Assembly: GCF_000340885.1 (NCBI RefSeq)
Contig: NC_020291.1
Span: 2,293,001 to 2,357,000, forward strand
Direction: 5' to 3'
Source of the DNA: Clostridium saccharoperbutylacetonicum N1-4(HMT)
GTDB lineage: Bacteria; Bacillota; Clostridia; Clostridiales; Clostridiaceae
DNA: 64,000 bases
Shown: piece by piece, positions 43,187-52,484 of the stretch
How the letters are laid out: each line of letters opens with the position of its first letter
How positions within the stretch are numbered: the first letter of the stretch is position 1
Notes under the pieces: generated by a model
What the model saw: only the letters and a program-made list of their open reading frames with translations
Databases searched by the model: none
What the model was told of the DNA's origin: nothing
Program-made: the position numbers and the translations under genes

Positions 43187-43810
43187 TTGAAAAAAAAATT
43201 TGAGTTAACAGAAATTACTACACCAATGTTATTAGAACTTTTAAAGGACGAAATTATTTCGCCAGAATGTTTTTTGAAAGAGTGTAAATCATCTCTCCAA
43301 AGTTTTCAGAGTACTATTGATAAAAAATTTCCGCCTGATTTAATAAATTTTATTTCAATGCCATTATGGGTATATATAAATTTAAAAAATAAGTTAGGCA
43401 ATGAAAAAGCATTTGAAATAATGAGAATAGTATTGCTTACAGGGGGAGTAGCAATGCAAAGCATTCTGTTTAATTCTATTAATAAACCAAGAACTTTTGA
43501 AAATTTTATTGAACAGGAATTGCAAATTAATAAAACAGGAACAACTAAGTGGAATACTCTAGAAATAGTTTCTAAAGATAAAAATAAATTTGAGATAAAA
43601 ATAACTAAATGCCTTTATCATGAATTAACAACTTCTTTACAAATTCCTGAAGCAACAAAATTAATCTGCCAAGTGGATAATGCAGTATTTAATTCTTACT
43701 TACCTGAAGAAATTACATTTCATCGCGATGGTCTAAATCAACGTATTGCAGATGGATGTAATGAATGTCATTTTACTTGGGAATGTAAAAATAAGATTGA
43801 ACATAAATAA
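43187..43810 (+). CDS. L-2-amino-thiazoline-4-carboxylate hydrolase-like protein
   Basis: 207 residues from a TTG start at 43187, favoured because GGAGG (43174-43178) lies 8 nt upstream; the ATG at 43172 overlaps that site. The C-terminal half matches ATC-hydrolase-like proteins: ITKCLYHELTT, LICQVDNAVFNSYLP, FHRDGLNQRIADGCNECHF, with conserved Cys and His residues. These proteins often accompany MarR or TetR regulators and their true substrate is mostly unknown. Control by the adjacent MarR is likely from the shared operator half-site. Confidence 0.7.
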   Translation: MKKKFELTEITTPMLLELLKDEIISPECFLKECKSSLQSFQSTIDKKFPPDLINFISMPLWVYINLKNKLGNEKAFEIMRIVLLTGGVAMQSILFNSINKPRTFENFIEQELQINKTGTTKWNTLEIVSKDKNKFEIKITKCLYHELTTSLQIPEATKLICQVDNAVFNSYLPEEITFHRDGLNQRIADGCNECHFTWECKNKIEHK

Positions 43811-43947
43811 TCAATAATATGTCTTAAATGATGTAAAAACTTATTTAAATTATGATGATTTACTTGGACAAGGGTGGCATATATCACTAGGAGTAAAGTA
43901 ATTACAACATATATATAATATTTGTAATGTAAGGAGAGAAATTAAAT

Positions 43948-44763
43948 ATGATGTCAAAAGTAATTCTTATTACAGGTTGTTCTTCAGGAATAGGTAGAGA
44001 AATGGCTGAGAGATTGTCTGAAAATGGTTACACAGTAGTTGCTACGGCAAGAAATTTAAATGATATGGAAAATCTAAATGTGGCTTTAAAACTTTCTTTA
44101 GATATTACTAACAATGAATCCATATTAGATGCAGTTAATAAAGTAATGCAACATTTTGGAAAGATAGATGTTCTGATTAACAATGCTGGTTATGCTTTCA
44201 GAAGTGCTGTAGAAGAAATATCAGATAATAATATTGAACAAATGTTTAATGTTAATGTTTATGGTATTATACGAATGATTAGAGTAGTTGTTCCCTATAT
44301 GAGAAAGGAAAGGTCAGGTAGGATAATAAATATTAGTTCAATTGCTGGTAAAATGGTTCTTCCAGTCAGTGGTGCTTATTGTGCTTCAAAATTTGCGACA
44401 GAAGCATTAAGTGATGCACTTCGCTTGGAGCTATCAGCTTTCGGTATTTCTGTTGTAGTTGTAGAGCCTGGAAATATTCGAACAAACTTTATGAAAACAG
44501 TTCAAAATAATTCAGATAGAATCATATCAGACTCTAATTCTCCGTATGATGAACTATACAAAAATTATAAAACTTTTAACGATAATGCACGTACTAATGA
44601 ACCAGGGCCAGAAGTTGTTTCTTTAGTTGTACAAAAGGCTATAGAAGCATCAAGACCCAAAAAAAGATATATGGCTGGCGTTCCATCTTTTAACCGCATG
44701 ATGACTCATTTTGGAGACGGAGTGAAAGATTGTGTTGTTAAATCTCTTTTTAAGATAAAGTGA
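43948..44763 (+). CDS. Short-chain dehydrogenase/reductase
   Basis: 271 residues of the classical SDR family: cofactor motif TGCSSGIG (~10-17), NNAGYA (~82-87), catalytic Ser in INISSIAG and Tyr-x-x-x-Lys in AYCASKFATEAL (~155-160). ATARNL after beta-2 and the Arg there suggest NADP(H). The C-terminal KAIEASRPKKRYMAG block is common in oxidoreductases acting on lipids or retinol-like substrates, but the substrate here is unknown. GGAGAG precedes the ATG; a second ATG follows immediately. Confidence 0.88.
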   Translation: MMSKVILITGCSSGIGREMAERLSENGYTVVATARNLNDMENLNVALKLSLDITNNESILDAVNKVMQHFGKIDVLINNAGYAFRSAVEEISDNNIEQMFNVNVYGIIRMIRVVVPYMRKERSGRIINISSIAGKMVLPVSGAYCASKFATEALSDALRLELSAFGISVVVVEPGNIRTNFMKTVQNNSDRIISDSNSPYDELYKNYKTFNDNARTNEPGPEVVSLVVQKAIEASRPKKRYMAGVPSFNRMMTHFGDGVKDCVVKSLFKIK

Positions 44764-45021
44764 TTCTGATAATCAAAAGGCTTATATTTACTTAAATATA
44801 TTGAAAGTGAACATAAATGTAGGTGTATAAGTTTGGAATTTAAAATAAGTTATCAGTAGATATTAATGTATGTTAAATTTTCTGAAAGACAGAGAGATTG
44901 ATTTATGAGAAGCGGACAAGATATTGCTATTTTGGGAGAAATAGTGTTGCCTTTATAATAAGGAAGAAAGATTAAGGGAAGAATTGTTAAGTATCATGTT
45001 AAAGTGCGTTCGTTGTGAAGG

Positions 45022-45114
45022 GAATTGGTAATTAACAATAAAGAAATAATTCCTTATGAAGTAACACATATAGATGCACATTCAGATTTAGGGTTTTCGT
45101 CAAATGTTAATTAG
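45022..45114 (+). pseudogene. UPF0489-like fragment
   Basis: A short frame reads NNKEIIPYEVTHIDAHSDLG before a stop. HxDAHSDLG is characteristic of UPF0489-type proteins. No start or other parts remain. The stretch 44764-45385 otherwise holds only debris and a hairpin. Confidence 0.4.
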
Positions 45115-45210
45115 GGGTTATTTTACATCCATCTATGCGGAGGATATTCCTCATCGTGCAAAAAACTTACCATTAGCTTCTTTTATAATTCTTATTATGT
45201 ATTGTGTATA

Positions 45211-45270
45211 AAAGAATATGCTGCTGTGCGTTAAATAAAAAAACCGATATTGCAGCAGTATTCTTTTCTT
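45211..45270 (+). terminator. Hairpin terminator
   Basis: AAGAATATGCTGCTG pairs with GCAGCAGTATTCTT across an A-rich loop, followed by TTCTT. The stem has one bulge. Confidence 0.6.
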
Positions 45271-45385
45271 GCTCTCATTTAAATATAGTTATACGGCAGT
45301 TTTGAATAATCAAAGCCTTCATTTATATCATTAAAAGAAGATGAACGATATAACTTGCTTGTTAAAAAATTGAAAGGGAAGTTAG

Positions 45386-45490
45386 ATGGAGAAGATGAAT
45401 GCAATAAATATTGAGAATCTTAAAAAATCTTATGATGGACAGATTGATGCTTTGAACAATATCAGTCTTTTTATACATATATATTCATAA
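45386..45490 (+). pseudogene. ABC transporter ATPase, N-terminal remnant
   Basis: 34 codons reading MNAINIENLKKSYDGQIDAL and NNISLFI, the first strands of an ABC ATPase, then a stop before Walker A. The adjacent TetR gene on the other strand may once have controlled this transporter. Confidence 0.65.
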
Positions 45491-45602
45491 CTATATAAAA
45501 GTTTTGAATACTATTTTATGCTTATTATTGAGCATAATAAATTTTAATATGGATTTACAAAGCTTTGATGCACGTTTCGTCTTAATTGGTAAGGTGTTTA
45601 TT

Positions 45603-46160
45603 TTATTTAATTTGTGCTGTCATATTAAAGATAATTTCGGCCATTTCATATGTCGACTTGGTCAATCCATATTTCAGCCAGTGTTGTATTAGGCCAATAC
45701 TTCCATTAAGCACAAATATAAAATAAAACTCCGTTGTCGATGAAGGTACTGCCAAATTCATTATTTCGCATTGCTCATATATCATCGTAAAAAGCTTTTT
45801 TTGGAAATTAATATCACCTCGTTCGCTGAGCAAAATCTGGATGTGCTTGTCATTGTCCGCGATGTATTGCAAAAATCCTTGGATAATATGTACGATACTG
45901 CTCTTGTCCATTTGACTATGAAGACTGTCAATAAATTTTCTAAACGATAATAGAACATCATGTTCGATTTTATGAAGAAGGTCGTTTTGGTCAGTATAAT
46001 GCGCATAAAAAGTTGTTCTGTTTATATCTGCCCTTTCGCAAAGTTCTTTAATGGTTATTTTAAAAATGGGTTTTTGCTCCATTAGTTCCATAAGGGCATC
46101 TTGCAATGCCAGTTGTGTATATTTAGTTTTTCTGTTCTGTTTCATTTCTTTCATAAACAT
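45603..46160 (-). CDS. TetR/AcrR-family transcriptional regulator
   Basis: 185 residues with a TetR helix-turn-helix (ITIKELCERADINRTTFYAH, ~35-55) and a C-terminal domain ending in a segment like TetR_C (NGSIGLIQHWLKYGL). GGAGGAT precedes the start on the minus strand. Two GTTGT...ACAAC dyads in the upstream region are candidate operators, and the divergent EFR1-type gene may be a target. The ABC remnant next to its 3' end suggests a lost exporter operon. Confidence 0.88.
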   Translation of the reverse strand: MFMKEMKQNRKTKYTQLALQDALMELMEQKPIFKITIKELCERADINRTTFYAHYTDQNDLLHKIEHDVLLSFRKFIDSLHSQMDKSSIVHIIQGFLQYIADNDKHIQILLSERGDINFQKKLFTMIYEQCEIMNLAVPSSTTEFYFIFVLNGSIGLIQHWLKYGLTKSTYEMAEIIFNMTAQIK

Positions 46161-46221
46161 CCTCCTGTTCGCAGTATAAAATTTATAAATTCACATGCAA
46201 ACCGACAAATGTGGATCATTA

Positions 46222-46269
46222 TGTTGTCAACACAACAAATTAAAAACATCTGCAGGTTGTGAAAACAAC
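46222..46269. promoter_or_regulatory. Two operator-like dyads
   Basis: TGTTGTCAACACAACA (46222-46237) and GTTGTGAAAACAAC (46256-46269) lie 33 bp apart centre to centre between the TetR gene and the divergent EFR1-type gene. Confidence 0.55.
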
Positions 46270-46569
46270 ACTGTGATGTTATTATAATTTTATCAATCTA
46301 GATTGTCAAGGACGGACTGGGCTCAGGAGGAGTTATCTTGATTTTTAGTTAGCCTATACCGTGGTCCATTGTAAGAATATTTTTCCTCATGTTGTTTGAA
46401 TGTATATTTCGCATGCGTCAAAGAGAGAACATCTTTTAAAAAAATAACAGCAGGGTGTATGTAATAACGGATTACAGAGCTTAATAAAAAAGAAAAATCT
46501 AATTTAATTAGTGGCCACTGCATTGAAAACTGGAGCTTCCAAATGATTATTGAAAAGAGGGTGTGTTTG

Positions 46570-47328
46570 ATGATTTTATACTTTTCCGCCACAGGTAACA
46601 GCAGGTATGTTGCGGAACGAATTGCAAGGGAGACAAATGATAAAACCGTTTCATTAAACCTATTAATAAAACAAAATAAAAAAGATGACCTTATTTCAGA
46701 AACGAAACCATTTGTATTTATTTGCCCAACCTACGCATGGAGGTTGCCGCGAGTAGTAGATGATTATATAAGAAGGACTGTCTTTAAGGGAAATCGCAAG
46801 GTATATTTTGTTATGACCTGCGGAGATGAAACCGCGAATGCAATCCGATATGTGAAAAAGCTATGCCAATATAAAGGTTGGGATTTACAAGGTTTTGCGG
46901 AAGTTATAATGCCGGATAACTACATTGTTATGTTCCCAAGTATTGATAAGACAAAGGCAAGAAAGATTATCGAGGGAGCACAACCGTTAATCAATCAGAT
47001 TTCAGTAGATATTTATAATGGAAATGGTTTCTCTATTCTTGCTCAAAAAGGTATTGTTGGGTGGTTGGAAAGCGGACTAGTGAACGACATATTTTATAAG
47101 CTTTTTGTACAGGCTAAAGGATTTCATGTTGATGAAGCAAAATGCCTTTGTTGCGGTAAATGTGCAGAGTTATGTCCGCTTAACAATATTGTCATAACTA
47201 GCGGAAAGCCTGTTTGGGGAGATCGCTGTACCCATTGTATGGCTTGCCTTCATAGATGCCCCACAGAATGTATTGAATACAAAAAGAAAACACAGGGTAA
47301 GCAGAGATATTCTTTTGATAATCAATAG
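46570..47328 (+). CDS. EFR1-type flavodoxin-ferredoxin fusion
   Basis: 252 residues. An N-terminal flavodoxin-like domain has the FMN phosphate loop in FSATGNSRYVAERI. Two [4Fe-4S] motifs lie at the C-terminus, CLCCGKCAELCPLNN and CTHCMACLHRCPTEC (~200-240). The family (EFR1) is widespread in anaerobes and presumably shuttles electrons between FMN and clusters; partners are unknown. AAGAGGG lies 8-10 nt before the ATG at 46570, so this start is preferred over the in-frame ATG at 46543. It ends before a good terminator. Confidence 0.9.
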   Translation: MILYFSATGNSRYVAERIARETNDKTVSLNLLIKQNKKDDLISETKPFVFICPTYAWRLPRVVDDYIRRTVFKGNRKVYFVMTCGDETANAIRYVKKLCQYKGWDLQGFAEVIMPDNYIVMFPSIDKTKARKIIEGAQPLINQISVDIYNGNGFSILAQKGIVGWLESGLVNDIFYKLFVQAKGFHVDEAKCLCCGKCAELCPLNNIVITSGKPVWGDRCTHCMACLHRCPTECIEYKKKTQGKQRYSFDNQ

Positions 47329-47412
47329 TCTTTTTTATCTCTTACAAGTGAAATTGGAGAGAGTATAGAATTTACTGTTTGATTGCCTAAATAGAAGCCA
47401 ATATGTTTATTA

Positions 47413-47445
47413 CCACAGTCTGAATTTAATAGACTGTGTTTTTCT
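47413..47445 (+). terminator. Terminator after the EFR1-type gene
   Basis: CACAGTCT and AGACTGTG form an 8-bp stem followed by TTTTTC and TTTTTG. Confidence 0.8.
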
Positions 47446-47459
47446 TTTTGTTTACATTT

Positions 47460-47561
47460 GCAGATAAACAAAATTTATGCAAAATTGTTAAAACATTAGA
47501 TGAATATGAATTAGTATTAACTTTTGAAAATGGAGAGATAAGATTATTTGATATGGCATAA
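47460..47561 (+). pseudogene. DUF2442-like fragment
   Basis: The frame reads KTLDEYELVLTFENGEIRLF and DMA-stop, with YFKK following. This is the strand pattern (LxLxFxNGExRxFD) of DUF2442 proteins. No start is present. Confidence 0.45.
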
Positions 47562-47606
47562 TATTTTAAAAAAAGGAATATTTTAAGAATTAAATAGAAA
47601 ACTAGA

Positions 47607-47676
47607 GATCGCAGAAATTTTAGAGAGAACAGGCTTTTTGAAAGTTTGTTCTCTGAAGAATTTTCGCGGTCTTTTT
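47607..47676 (+). terminator. Long hairpin terminator
   Basis: GATCGC...AGAGAACA pairs with TGTTCTCT...GCGGTC across a T-rich loop and is followed by TTTTTG. With ~70 nt and several bulges it looks like an attenuator or strong terminator upstream of the peptide importer operon. Confidence 0.65.
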
Positions 47677-47834
47677 GTATTGCTAAAAATACTATTTCTG
47701 CTGAGGTATTATATAAACCTTTAAAAAAGCGGGACTTGTTAAATCATTAGGATTAATTAAATATTTCGTAAATAAAATTTGAAAGAAATCATATATATTA
47801 AATAAATATGAGCAATTTGATAGGAGATGGATAG

Positions 47835-49547
47835 ATGAAGAAAAATTTAATTAGGGGTATTGTTGTAATAGTAATAACAGCTATGGTTTTATCTGGGTGT
47901 GGAAAAAATGGAGGGTCTGATAATACAACAGCTACAGCAACAACACCAACAAAAGTAGATAATAATGTACAGCTAATTAAAGCAACAGACATTTCTAAAA
48001 ATCCTCAAAAAGCAAAGGAAAGAACTGATACTTTTGTTGCTGGATTAGCATCAGCCCCAGGAGGTGTATTTTTACCTTATTTCTATGAAAATGGATATGA
48101 TGGTAATGCTACTGGACCTATATTTGCATCACTTGTTGTTCTTGACAGCGAGGGAAAGCCAAAGGCAGATTTGGCAGAAAAGTGGGAGATATCCTCAGAT
48201 AATTTAGTTTATACTTACCATTTAAAAAAGGATTTGAAATTTAGTAATGGGACATCTGTAACTGCAAATGATGTTGCATTTACTCTTACATTATTAGCTG
48301 ATCCAGCATATGCAGGGTCTGTGGATATATCAACATTTTTTGTAAAGGGAGTAGATGATTACAAAAAGGGAAATGCTGATTCAATTTCTGGGGTAAAGGT
48401 AATAGATCCTTTGACAATAGAAATTACAACTGAAAAAGTTAATGCTCAAAATTTATTAAACTTAGGTGGTCCTGTAATATCTAAAGAATATTATGGGAAA
48501 GACTACAAAAAGGGGAAACTTGAGTATTTAAAAGACTTATATCCAGCTCCAATGGGAGCAGGTCCTTATAAATTTTCAAAATATGTACCAGGTCAGGAAA
48601 TTGATTATATAGCTAACGAAAACTATTATGGTGGAAAGCCAAGCATAGAAAATCTAATATACAAGGTTAGTTCGGCAGATACAGCGCTACAATTATTCCA
48701 AACTGGTGAAACAGATACTGTAGGTGTTCCTTTGACTGAAGATAATTTACAAGCACTAAAAGAGCTTGGGTTTGCAGATATACAAATTTCATTAGCAAAT
48801 AATTTTGGATTAATATATTTTAATAACGAAAAACCTACTTTAAAGGAAACAGCAGTAAGACAAGCCCTTTATTATGGGTTAGATAGGCAAAAGCTTGTTG
48901 ATATTCAGTACCAAGGTCACGCTAAAGTTGCAGATGTTCCTAATTCACCACTTTCTTGGGCTTATACTGAAGATGGTATTACTAAATATGGTTTTGAGCC
49001 TGAAAAGGCTAAAAAACTTCTTGATGATGCAAGTTGGAAAGTTGGCTCTGATGGGATTAGAGAAAAAAATGGTGTTAAACTTAAATTAAACTATTTAACA
49101 AGAAAAGGTGATGATGTCTTTATATCCATAGCTAAAGAGAATTATAAAGATTTAGGTATTGATTTTACTGCTGAAATGATAGATTTTGATACTGAGATAT
49201 CTAAATTTACTAAAGGTGATTATGACTTAGCTGCTTTTTCAACTTCGCTTTTAACTGATCCTCATGATGCTGTGTCAGAATTTGCAAGTAATTATCCGCA
49301 AAATTATTCTCATTACTCAAATCAAAAAGTAGACAAACTAATTAGTGATGGAATAGGAACAATTGATTTAGAGAAGAGAAAAGCTATTTATAAAGGATTA
49401 TATAAAGAGTTTACTAATGATCCACCAGTGTTACTAACAGTATATAAGCAAACATTAAGTGCATCTAATGCCAGAATACCTGGTTTAGTTAAGGATGGGT
49501 ATAGTAATTATGACTTAATGCTTCCTAAAATAAAAATTACAAAATAG
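47835..49547 (+). CDS. Peptide ABC transporter, substrate-binding lipoprotein
   Basis: 570 residues of solute-binding protein family 5. The lipobox VLSGC puts the lipidated Cys at residue 22, so it is anchored outside the membrane. Typical SBP_bac_5 blocks include the LAEKWEISSDNLVYTYHLKK and VRQALYYGLDRQKLVD segments. It captures oligopeptides or dipeptides, or nickel-type ligands in some relatives, for the two permeases and two ATPases that follow. A GGAGATGG site precedes the ATG. A hairpin separates it from the permease genes, the usual way to raise its level. Confidence 0.92.
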   Translation: MKKNLIRGIVVIVITAMVLSGCGKNGGSDNTTATATTPTKVDNNVQLIKATDISKNPQKAKERTDTFVAGLASAPGGVFLPYFYENGYDGNATGPIFASLVVLDSEGKPKADLAEKWEISSDNLVYTYHLKKDLKFSNGTSVTANDVAFTLTLLADPAYAGSVDISTFFVKGVDDYKKGNADSISGVKVIDPLTIEITTEKVNAQNLLNLGGPVISKEYYGKDYKKGKLEYLKDLYPAPMGAGPYKFSKYVPGQEIDYIANENYYGGKPSIENLIYKVSSADTALQLFQTGETDTVGVPLTEDNLQALKELGFADIQISLANNFGLIYFNNEKPTLKETAVRQALYYGLDRQKLVDIQYQGHAKVADVPNSPLSWAYTEDGITKYGFEPEKAKKLLDDASWKVGSDGIREKNGVKLKLNYLTRKGDDVFISIAKENYKDLGIDFTAEMIDFDTEISKFTKGDYDLAAFSTSLLTDPHDAVSEFASNYPQNYSHYSNQKVDKLISDGIGTIDLEKRKAIYKGLYKEFTNDPPVLLTVYKQTLSASNARIPGLVKDGYSNYDLMLPKIKITK

Positions 49548-49569
49548 ACTATAAAATAATTGTTTGAAA

Positions 49570-49605
49570 TTATAATGTTTAATCGATTTTGGTTAAGCAT
49601 TATAA
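49570..49605 (+). promoter_or_regulatory. Intercistronic hairpin in the peptide importer operon
   Basis: TTATAATGTTTAA (49570-49582) pairs with TTAAGCATTATAA (49593-49605), one G-U-type mismatch. Lacking a T run, it probably stabilises the upstream mRNA or partly attenuates the permease genes. Confidence 0.6.
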
Positions 49606-49623
49606 CTTCTTGGAGGTGAGAGT

Positions 49624-50580
49624 TTGAAAAAATATATTCTAAGAAGAATATTGATTATGATACCAACACTTATTGGGGTTTCAATTCTTATATTTTTCCT
49701 ATTTGCAGCAATGCCAGGAGATTATTTTGATTCTTTTGTAAGACTTAATCCAAGCAGATTAGCAGAACTTAAAGCCCTTTATGGTTTGGATCAACCTGTG
49801 ATTAAGCGATATTTTATGTGGATATCAGGAGTATTATCAGGGAATCTTGGCTTTTCACTGAAGTATCAAGAGCCTGTAACCTCGTTGTTAAATAAATATA
49901 TGTGGAATTCTTTTATTGTGGCTATAGTATCAGTAATTATATCTTGGACTGCAGCTTTAATTATAGGAGTAGCTTCTGCTGTTAAGCAAAACTCTTGGTT
50001 TGATAGGATAATAACTGTATTTGTATTTGTATTTATGTCCTTTCCATCATTTTTCTTGGGATTACTTATGATAAAATTTATTTCTGTAGATTTAAACATA
50101 TTACCTATCGGAGGAATGATAGATACAGGAAGTACGACAACTGGATTTGCTTATATCTTAGAGGTTGGAAAACATATGGTTTTACCAGTGAGCCTGCTTA
50201 CATTATTAAGCCTAGGATCATTAACTAGATACTTTAGGTCAGGTATGATTGATGTTATAAAAATGGATTTTATAAGAACAGCTCGAGCAAAAGGATTGAA
50301 GGAAAAAACAGTAATTGTCAGACATGCTCTAAGAAATGCAATTTTACCAGCTATAACCTTGCTTGCATTTGAGCTACCTGGATTATTTTCAGGAGCTATT
50401 ATAACAGAACAAATCTTTAATTGGCCAGGAGTTGGGCATATTCAGCTTGAAGCGGTAAGCACCAGAGACTATCCTGTTTTAATGTCCTTTACTTTATTAT
50501 TAGCAGCACTTACAATATTGGGAAATCTTTTGGCAGATGTACTATATGCCTATGCTGACCCTAGAATTAGACTAAAATAA
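49624..50580 (+). CDS. Peptide ABC transporter permease (DppB/OppB type)
   Basis: 318 residues with six predicted membrane helices. The N-terminal ILRRILIMIPTLIGVSILIF and the EAA loop segment IRTARAKGLKEKTVIVRHAL (about 215-235) are diagnostic. It forms the channel with the second permease. The start is TTG at 49624, supported by TGGAGGTGA 6 nt upstream. Confidence 0.94.
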   Translation: MKKYILRRILIMIPTLIGVSILIFFLFAAMPGDYFDSFVRLNPSRLAELKALYGLDQPVIKRYFMWISGVLSGNLGFSLKYQEPVTSLLNKYMWNSFIVAIVSVIISWTAALIIGVASAVKQNSWFDRIITVFVFVFMSFPSFFLGLLMIKFISVDLNILPIGGMIDTGSTTTGFAYILEVGKHMVLPVSLLTLLSLGSLTRYFRSGMIDVIKMDFIRTARAKGLKEKTVIVRHALRNAILPAITLLAFELPGLFSGAIITEQIFNWPGVGHIQLEAVSTRDYPVLMSFTLLLAALTILGNLLADVLYAYADPRIRLK

Positions 50581-50598
50581 TTGAAATGAGGTGAGCAT

Positions 50599-51498
50599 AT
50601 GATATTTAAGATTAAATCAAAAGTTAAGAGAGATTCCTTGTGGAATCAAAATATAAAACGTTTTAAAAAGAATAAATTTGCAGTGGGAGGCTTATGCTTC
50701 ATTATAATTATGTTGCTTTTTAGTTTTATAGGTCCATTCCTATCTCCATATTTACCAGATAAGGTAGATCCGTTGATGATAAATAAGCATCCAAGCTTTA
50801 AGCACTGGATGGGGACAGATCAGCTTGGAAGAGATATATTAACAAGATTGATGTCTGGTGGCAGAATTTCTTTAACTATAGGAATTGCATCCATGACCCT
50901 TTCTATAATTATTGGAACAATATTAGGTGCTATATCAGGTTTTTACGGAAAGCTAATAGATAGCATAATTATGCGTTTGGCAGATATACTTATGTCTATT
51001 CCAAGTCTTCCACTGCTTATAATATTGGCAGCATTGATGTCAGAATGGAAAATACCTCAAGAATCTAGAATTTATTTAGTTATGATCATGCTTAGTTTAG
51101 TTGGTTGGCCGGGACTTGCAAGGTTAATTCGTGGACAAATTCTTTCCTTGAGGGAACAAGCATTTATGGATGCAGCAGAAGTACTTGGATTAAGTGATAG
51201 GCGTAAAATATTTTCGCATCTAATCCCAAATACAATTCCACTATTAATAGTAATTGCAACCTTGGGGGTAGCTGGGGCTATACTTAGTGAATCAGCATTA
51301 AGCTTCTTAGGACTAGGGGTCACCCCACCAACTGCTTCTTGGGGAAATATGATTGACGCAGCTAATAGCTTTATGGATTTTAAAAATAGGCCTTGGCTAT
51401 GGATACCACCAGGAGCAGCATTATTGCTTACAATTATCTCAATAAATTTAGTGGGCGATGGGTTAAGGGATGCGTTAGACCCTAAGATGAAAAGGTAG
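50599..51498 (+). CDS. Peptide ABC transporter permease (DppC/OppC type)
   Basis: 299 residues. An N-terminal OppC_N segment (RFKKNKFAVGGLCFIIIM), the GTDQLGRDILTRL motif and the EAA loop FMDAAEVLGLSDRRKIFSHL identify it. It pairs with the upstream permease, 18 bp away. GAGGTGAG precedes the ATG. Confidence 0.94.
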   Translation: MIFKIKSKVKRDSLWNQNIKRFKKNKFAVGGLCFIIIMLLFSFIGPFLSPYLPDKVDPLMINKHPSFKHWMGTDQLGRDILTRLMSGGRISLTIGIASMTLSIIIGTILGAISGFYGKLIDSIIMRLADILMSIPSLPLLIILAALMSEWKIPQESRIYLVMIMLSLVGWPGLARLIRGQILSLREQAFMDAAEVLGLSDRRKIFSHLIPNTIPLLIVIATLGVAGAILSESALSFLGLGVTPPTASWGNMIDAANSFMDFKNRPWLWIPPGAALLLTIISINLVGDGLRDALDPKMKR

Positions 51499-51508
51499 GT
51501 GAATAGCT

Positions 51509-52483
51509 ATGAATGATGTTTTATTGGAAGTAAAAAACCTAAGGACCTACTTTAAAACTGAGGATAGTATTTTAAAAGCTGTTGATGACGTAAGCTTTCA
51601 AATTAAAGACGGTCAAACAGTCTGTATTGTAGGTGAATCAGGTTGTGGCAAAAGTGTCACAGCACTTTCAATCTTAGGCTTAATAGGGAATCCATGTAAT
51701 ATTGAAAGTGGAGAAGTGATATTTAAAGGTAAAGATTTACTTAAAGCTAAGAAAAAAGAAATGAACTCTATTAGGGGAAATGAAATATCTATGATATTTC
51801 AAGAGCCTATGTCGTCCCTTAACCCATTAATGACAATAGGAAAACAAATAGTAGAGCCCTTAATTGAACATAAGAAGCTTGATAAAATAGAAGCATTTAA
51901 CCAAGGAGTTGAACTTATTAAAAAAGTTGGAATCTCAAGAGCTGAAGAAATAATGTATTCATACCCTCATGAATTAAGTGGCGGCATGCTTCAAAGAATC
52001 ATGATTGCTATAGCACTAAGTTGTAATCCAAAGCTTTTAATTGCTGATGAACCAACTACAGCTTTAGATGTTACTATTCAAGCGCAAATATTAGATTTAA
52101 TAAACAACTTAAAGAATGAATTTAATACATCTGTGTTACTTATTACTCATGATTTAGGTGTGGTGGCTGAAGTGGCTGATTATGTTATTGTTATGTATGC
52201 AGGGAAAATTATAGAGGAAGCGCCTGTGGTGGAATTATTTAAAAATAATATGCATCCATATACAAATGGGCTTCTAAGGGCTAAACCTATACTTGGTAAA
52301 CGTACTGAAAGGCTCCATACCATTGAGGGGAGTGTTCCAAATCTTTCAGATTTAAAGCCTTCCTGCTATTTTAGTGATCGTTGTACTAAATGTAAAGAAA
52401 TATGTAAGCGTAAGGCACCAAGCCTTGAAAAGGTTAAATACAACCATAAAGTTGCTTGCTGGCTTTACCAGGAGGAAGAATAA
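51509..52483 (+). CDS. Peptide ABC transporter ATPase (DppD/OppD type)
   Basis: 324 residues with Walker A GESGCGKS, signature LSGGMLQRIMIA, Walker B LLIADEPTTALD and the H-loop ITHDLG. The C-terminal oligo-HPY Cys motif is present (CYFSDRCTKCKEICKRKAP), which can hold an Fe-S cluster. It powers transport together with the DppF-type partner immediately downstream. Confidence 0.95.
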   Translation: MNDVLLEVKNLRTYFKTEDSILKAVDDVSFQIKDGQTVCIVGESGCGKSVTALSILGLIGNPCNIESGEVIFKGKDLLKAKKKEMNSIRGNEISMIFQEPMSSLNPLMTIGKQIVEPLIEHKKLDKIEAFNQGVELIKKVGISRAEEIMYSYPHELSGGMLQRIMIAIALSCNPKLLIADEPTTALDVTIQAQILDLINNLKNEFNTSVLLITHDLGVVAEVADYVIVMYAGKIIEEAPVVELFKNNMHPYTNGLLRAKPILGKRTERLHTIEGSVPNLSDLKPSCYFSDRCTKCKEICKRKAPSLEKVKYNHKVACWLYQEEE

Positions 52484-52484
52484 T

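Noticed and set aside
46323..46592. Minus-strand open frame between the TetR and EFR1-type genes
   Set aside because: It overlaps the start of the EFR1-type gene, and its translation matches nothing.
52374..52484. A longer N-terminus for the DppF-type ATPase
   Set aside because: It overlaps the DppD-type gene in another frame, and a GGAGG-type site fixes the start at 52485.
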